Assembly (NCBI GenBank): GCA_027024125.1
Contig: JALVSV010000430.1
Location: forward strand, 1-9,655
Length of the DNA stretch: 9,655 nt
Direction of reading: 5' to 3'
Source of the DNA: Methylothermaceae bacterium
Lineage (GTDB): Bacteria; Pseudomonadota; Gammaproteobacteria; Methylococcales; Methylothermaceae
The notes under the pieces are model-generated. The model was not told where the DNA came from. It did no database searches and saw only the letters and a program-made list of their open reading frames with translations. The position numbers and the translations under genes were made by a program. The stretch's first letter is position 1. Each line of letters opens with the position of its first letter. This document shows positions 8,445 through 9,655 of the stretch, piece by piece.

Positions 8445-9209
8445 CTATAGCTTATACCCCCGGTGGATGGCCACCACACCCTGGGTCAGGTTGAAATACT
8501 CGATGCGTTCGAAGCCGGCTTTTGCCATCATACCCTTGAGGGTGTCCTGATCCGGGTGCATGCGGATCGATTCGGCCAGGTAGCGGTAGCTGTCGGGATC
8601 CCCGGCGATCAGCTTCCCCATCAAAGGCAGCAATTTAAAGGAATAGAGATCATAGATCCGGCTGAAGAGTTCGTTGGTGGGCTTGGAAAATTCCAGGATC
8701 AGCAACCGCCCGCCCGGCCTGAGCACACGGTACATGGAAGCCAGCGCCTTGTCCTTGTCGGTGACGTTGCGCAATCCAAAACCGATGGTGATGCAATCGA
8801 ACGATTCACCCACAAAAGGCAGAGCCTGGGCATCGACCTGAACATAGCGGATGCCGCCCACCAGCCCCTCATCGGTCAGGCGGTCCCTGCCTCGCCTGAG
8901 CATCGATGCATTGATATCGGCCAGGATCACCTCGCCTGTGTCTCCCACCCGGGGATGGAACAGACGTGTCAGATCACCCGTGCCACCCGCCAGATCGAGC
9001 ACCCGTTCACCGTGACGCACCTGACCCAGGAACACGGTCAGCCGCTTCCATAGCCGATGCACCCCGAACGACATCATGTCGTTCATCAAATCGTATTGAT
9101 CGGCCACCGAATCGAACACATTCCGCACCAGGCGAGCTTTTTCGTTCTTTGGCACCTGGCGAAAGCCGAAATGGGTTGTCTGTTCGGAATCCTGCCTGTC
9201 TTCGTTCAT
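8445..9209 (-). CDS. ubiE: UbiE: demethylmenaquinone / 2-methoxy-6-polyprenyl-benzoquinol C-methyltransferase
   Basis: SAM-dependent C-methyltransferase of ubiquinone synthesis, which in menaquinone producers also makes the last menaquinone step. From the chosen ATG it has 254 residues (E. coli 251). It shows [10 protein letters not shown] near the N-terminus, the SAM-binding motif [12 protein letters not shown] (about 70-81), [20 protein letters not shown] in the middle, [16 protein letters not shown] after it, and the signature [19 protein letters not shown], ending in [11 protein letters not shown]. The open frame extends 18 codons upstream to 9263, but 9209 is preferred: it has AGGA at a 6-base spacing, overlaps the DUF971 stop as ATGA, and gives the normal family N-terminus. 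It heads the ubiE-ubiJ-ubiB block. No menaquinone genes are in view, so the substrate is taken to be the ubiquinone intermediate. Confidence 0.97.
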   Translation of the reverse strand: MNEDRQDSEQTTHFGFRQVPKNEKARLVRNVFDSVADQYDLMNDMMSFGVHRLWKRLTVFLGQVRHGERVLDLAGGTGDLTRLFHPRVGDTGEVILADINASMLRRGRDRLTDEGLVGGIRYVQVDAQALPFVGESFDCITIGFGLRNVTDKDKALASMYRVLRPGGRLLILEFSKPTNELFSRIYDLYSFKLLPLMGKLIAGDPDSYRYLAESIRMHPDQDTLKGMMAKAGFERIEYFNLTQGVVAIHRGYKL

Positions 9210-9493
9210 GGAGAATCCTGCTTTGCCTGATCTGTCACGGCAAGTTGATAAAGTGTTTCCCAAGTATACAAACCACTGTCGTGACCGTCACTGAATACCA
9301 ACCGGATGGCATAGTTGCCCACAGGTTCAATGGAGGTGATCATCACCTCATCGGCAGCTTGCGGATGTTCACCCGCTGCCGGGGAATGAGCACGCAGATA
9401 ACCGAAGGACAAGCGGCTGCTGATCCCGTCCTCGAAAGTGACCTCGAGGCACCGGGATTGCTTGTGGAGCCTGATTTCCGTCGGGATGGGCAT
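9206..9493 (-). CDS. DUF971 (GBBH-like N-terminal domain) protein
   Basis: A 95-residue protein of the DUF971 family, the small domain also found at the N-terminus of gamma-butyrobetaine hydroxylase and fused to some Mrp/HCF101-type iron-sulfur carriers. Visible family features are the start [34 protein letters not shown] in the middle, and the terminal [18 protein letters not shown] (the GHD.G.Y.W pattern). The GBBH domain binds zinc through cysteines and a histidine; this protein has a single cysteine (C15), so zinc binding of that kind is not supported. The molecular function is unknown. Free-standing DUF971 genes next to ubiE or hslU are a familiar gammaproteobacterial arrangement. The ATG at 9493 lies 8 bases after the hslU stop with no Shine-Dalgarno; the TGA overlaps the ubiE start. 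Confidence 0.88.
   Translation of the reverse strand: MPIPTEIRLHKQSRCLEVTFEDGISSRLSFGYLRAHSPAAGEHPQAADEVMITSIEPVGNYAIRLVFSDGHDSGLYTWETLYQLAVTDQAKQDSP
9216..9219 (-). promoter_or_regulatory. Shine-Dalgarno sequence for ubiE
   Basis: AGGA on the coding strand, 6 bases upstream of the ATG at 9209. It is the best-placed ribosome-binding site in the window and decides the ubiE start against the in-frame ATG at 9263. It lies inside the last codons of the DUF971 gene. Confidence 0.7.
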
Positions 9494-9501
9494 AGGGAAA
9501 A

Positions 9502-9655
9502 TTATAAAATATACCGGCTCAGATCCTCGTCCTGGGCCAGCTCCCCCAGATGACTGTCCACATAGGCGGCATCGATCTTCAGTTCCTGCCCGCTCATGTC
9601 GGGCGCTTCGAAGGAAATCGTCTCCAGCAGTTTCTCCAACACCGTGTGGAGGCGG
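9502..9655 (-). CDS. hslU: HslU (ClpY) C-terminal end: ATPase subunit of the HslUV protease (5' part outside window)
   Basis: The last 50 sense codons and TAA stop of hslU, entering from the right edge. The translation begins [20 protein letters not shown] and ends [19 protein letters not shown]. This matches the E. coli HslU C-terminus (RRLHTVLERLMEEISYDA to ADEDLSRFIL) nearly residue for residue. HslU unfolds substrates and its extreme C-terminal tail inserts into HslV to activate the peptidase; that tail (EDLSRYIL) is intact here. hslV would be expected upstream, beyond the right edge. The 8-base spacing to the DUF971 gene suggests they share a transcript. Confidence 0.96.
   Translation of the reverse strand, partial: RLHTVLEKLLETISFEAPDMSGQELKIDAAYVDSHLGELAQDEDLSRYIL

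Noticed and set aside
7869..8450. Plus-strand open frame of 193 codons covering nearly all of ubiJ
   Set aside because: It spans ubiJ antisense, but UbiJ matches its family in size and context and the plus-strand product does not resemble anything.
8445..9263. Longer ubiE reading with a start at 9263 (272 residues)
   Set aside because: The extra 18 residues are not part of the family N-terminus and would overlap DUF971 deeply. The ATG at 9209 has a Shine-Dalgarno and a 4-base stop/start overlap.
1..9655. Search for tRNA or rRNA genes, CRISPR repeats, insertion-sequence ends and hairpin-plus-T-run terminators
   Set aside because: Almost every base belongs to a coding sequence and the few gaps are 0-40 bases long. 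Nothing of these types was seen by eye.

Overview
This window is one dense leftward (minus-strand) gene cluster from a bacterium, almost certainly a gammaproteobacterium. The evidence is the run hslU, DUF971, ubiE, ubiJ, ubiB (UbiJ is a proteobacterial ubiquinone accessory factor) and an Enterobacteria-like Aas. Closer placement is not possible by eye. The base composition is moderately GC-rich. No tRNA, rRNA, CRISPR array, insertion sequence or convincing factor-independent terminator was seen, and no gap between genes exceeds about 40 bases.

In the order of transcription (right to left): the last 50 codons of hslU (protease ATPase), a 95-residue DUF971 protein, ubiE (quinone C-methyltransferase), ubiJ (SCP2-type lipid-binding accessory factor), ubiB (atypical kinase/ATPase of ubiquinone synthesis), a GtrB/CsbB-like membrane-anchored family 2 glycosyltransferase, a 1017-residue GtrA-YfhO fusion membrane protein, and aas (lysophosphatidylethanolamine acyltransferase/acyl-ACP synthetase), which runs off the left edge within a few codons of its expected end.

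Spacing is very tight. Three junctions are 4-base ATGA overlaps (DUF971/ubiE, ubiB/GT2, GtrA-YfhO/aas), one is a direct TAG-ATG abutment (ubiE/ubiJ), and two are gaps of 8 and 9 bases. The only longer gap (ubiJ to ubiB) is spanned exactly by a 15-codon ORF that overlaps both neighbours by 4 bases. Only ubiE has a good Shine-Dalgarno sequence, so much of the cluster is probably translated by coupling.

Functionally, the right half makes ubiquinone. The middle pair looks like a complete three-component periplasmic glycosylation system packed into two genes: GtrB-like loading of undecaprenyl phosphate, a GtrA-like flippase, and a YfhO-like GT-C transferase. The left end repairs lysophospholipids. 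The shared theme is membrane lipid and isoprenoid chemistry. The most interesting items are the GtrA-YfhO fusion, the beta-rich domain apparently inserted in its YfhO part, and the placement of this module inside a ubi-aas operon.
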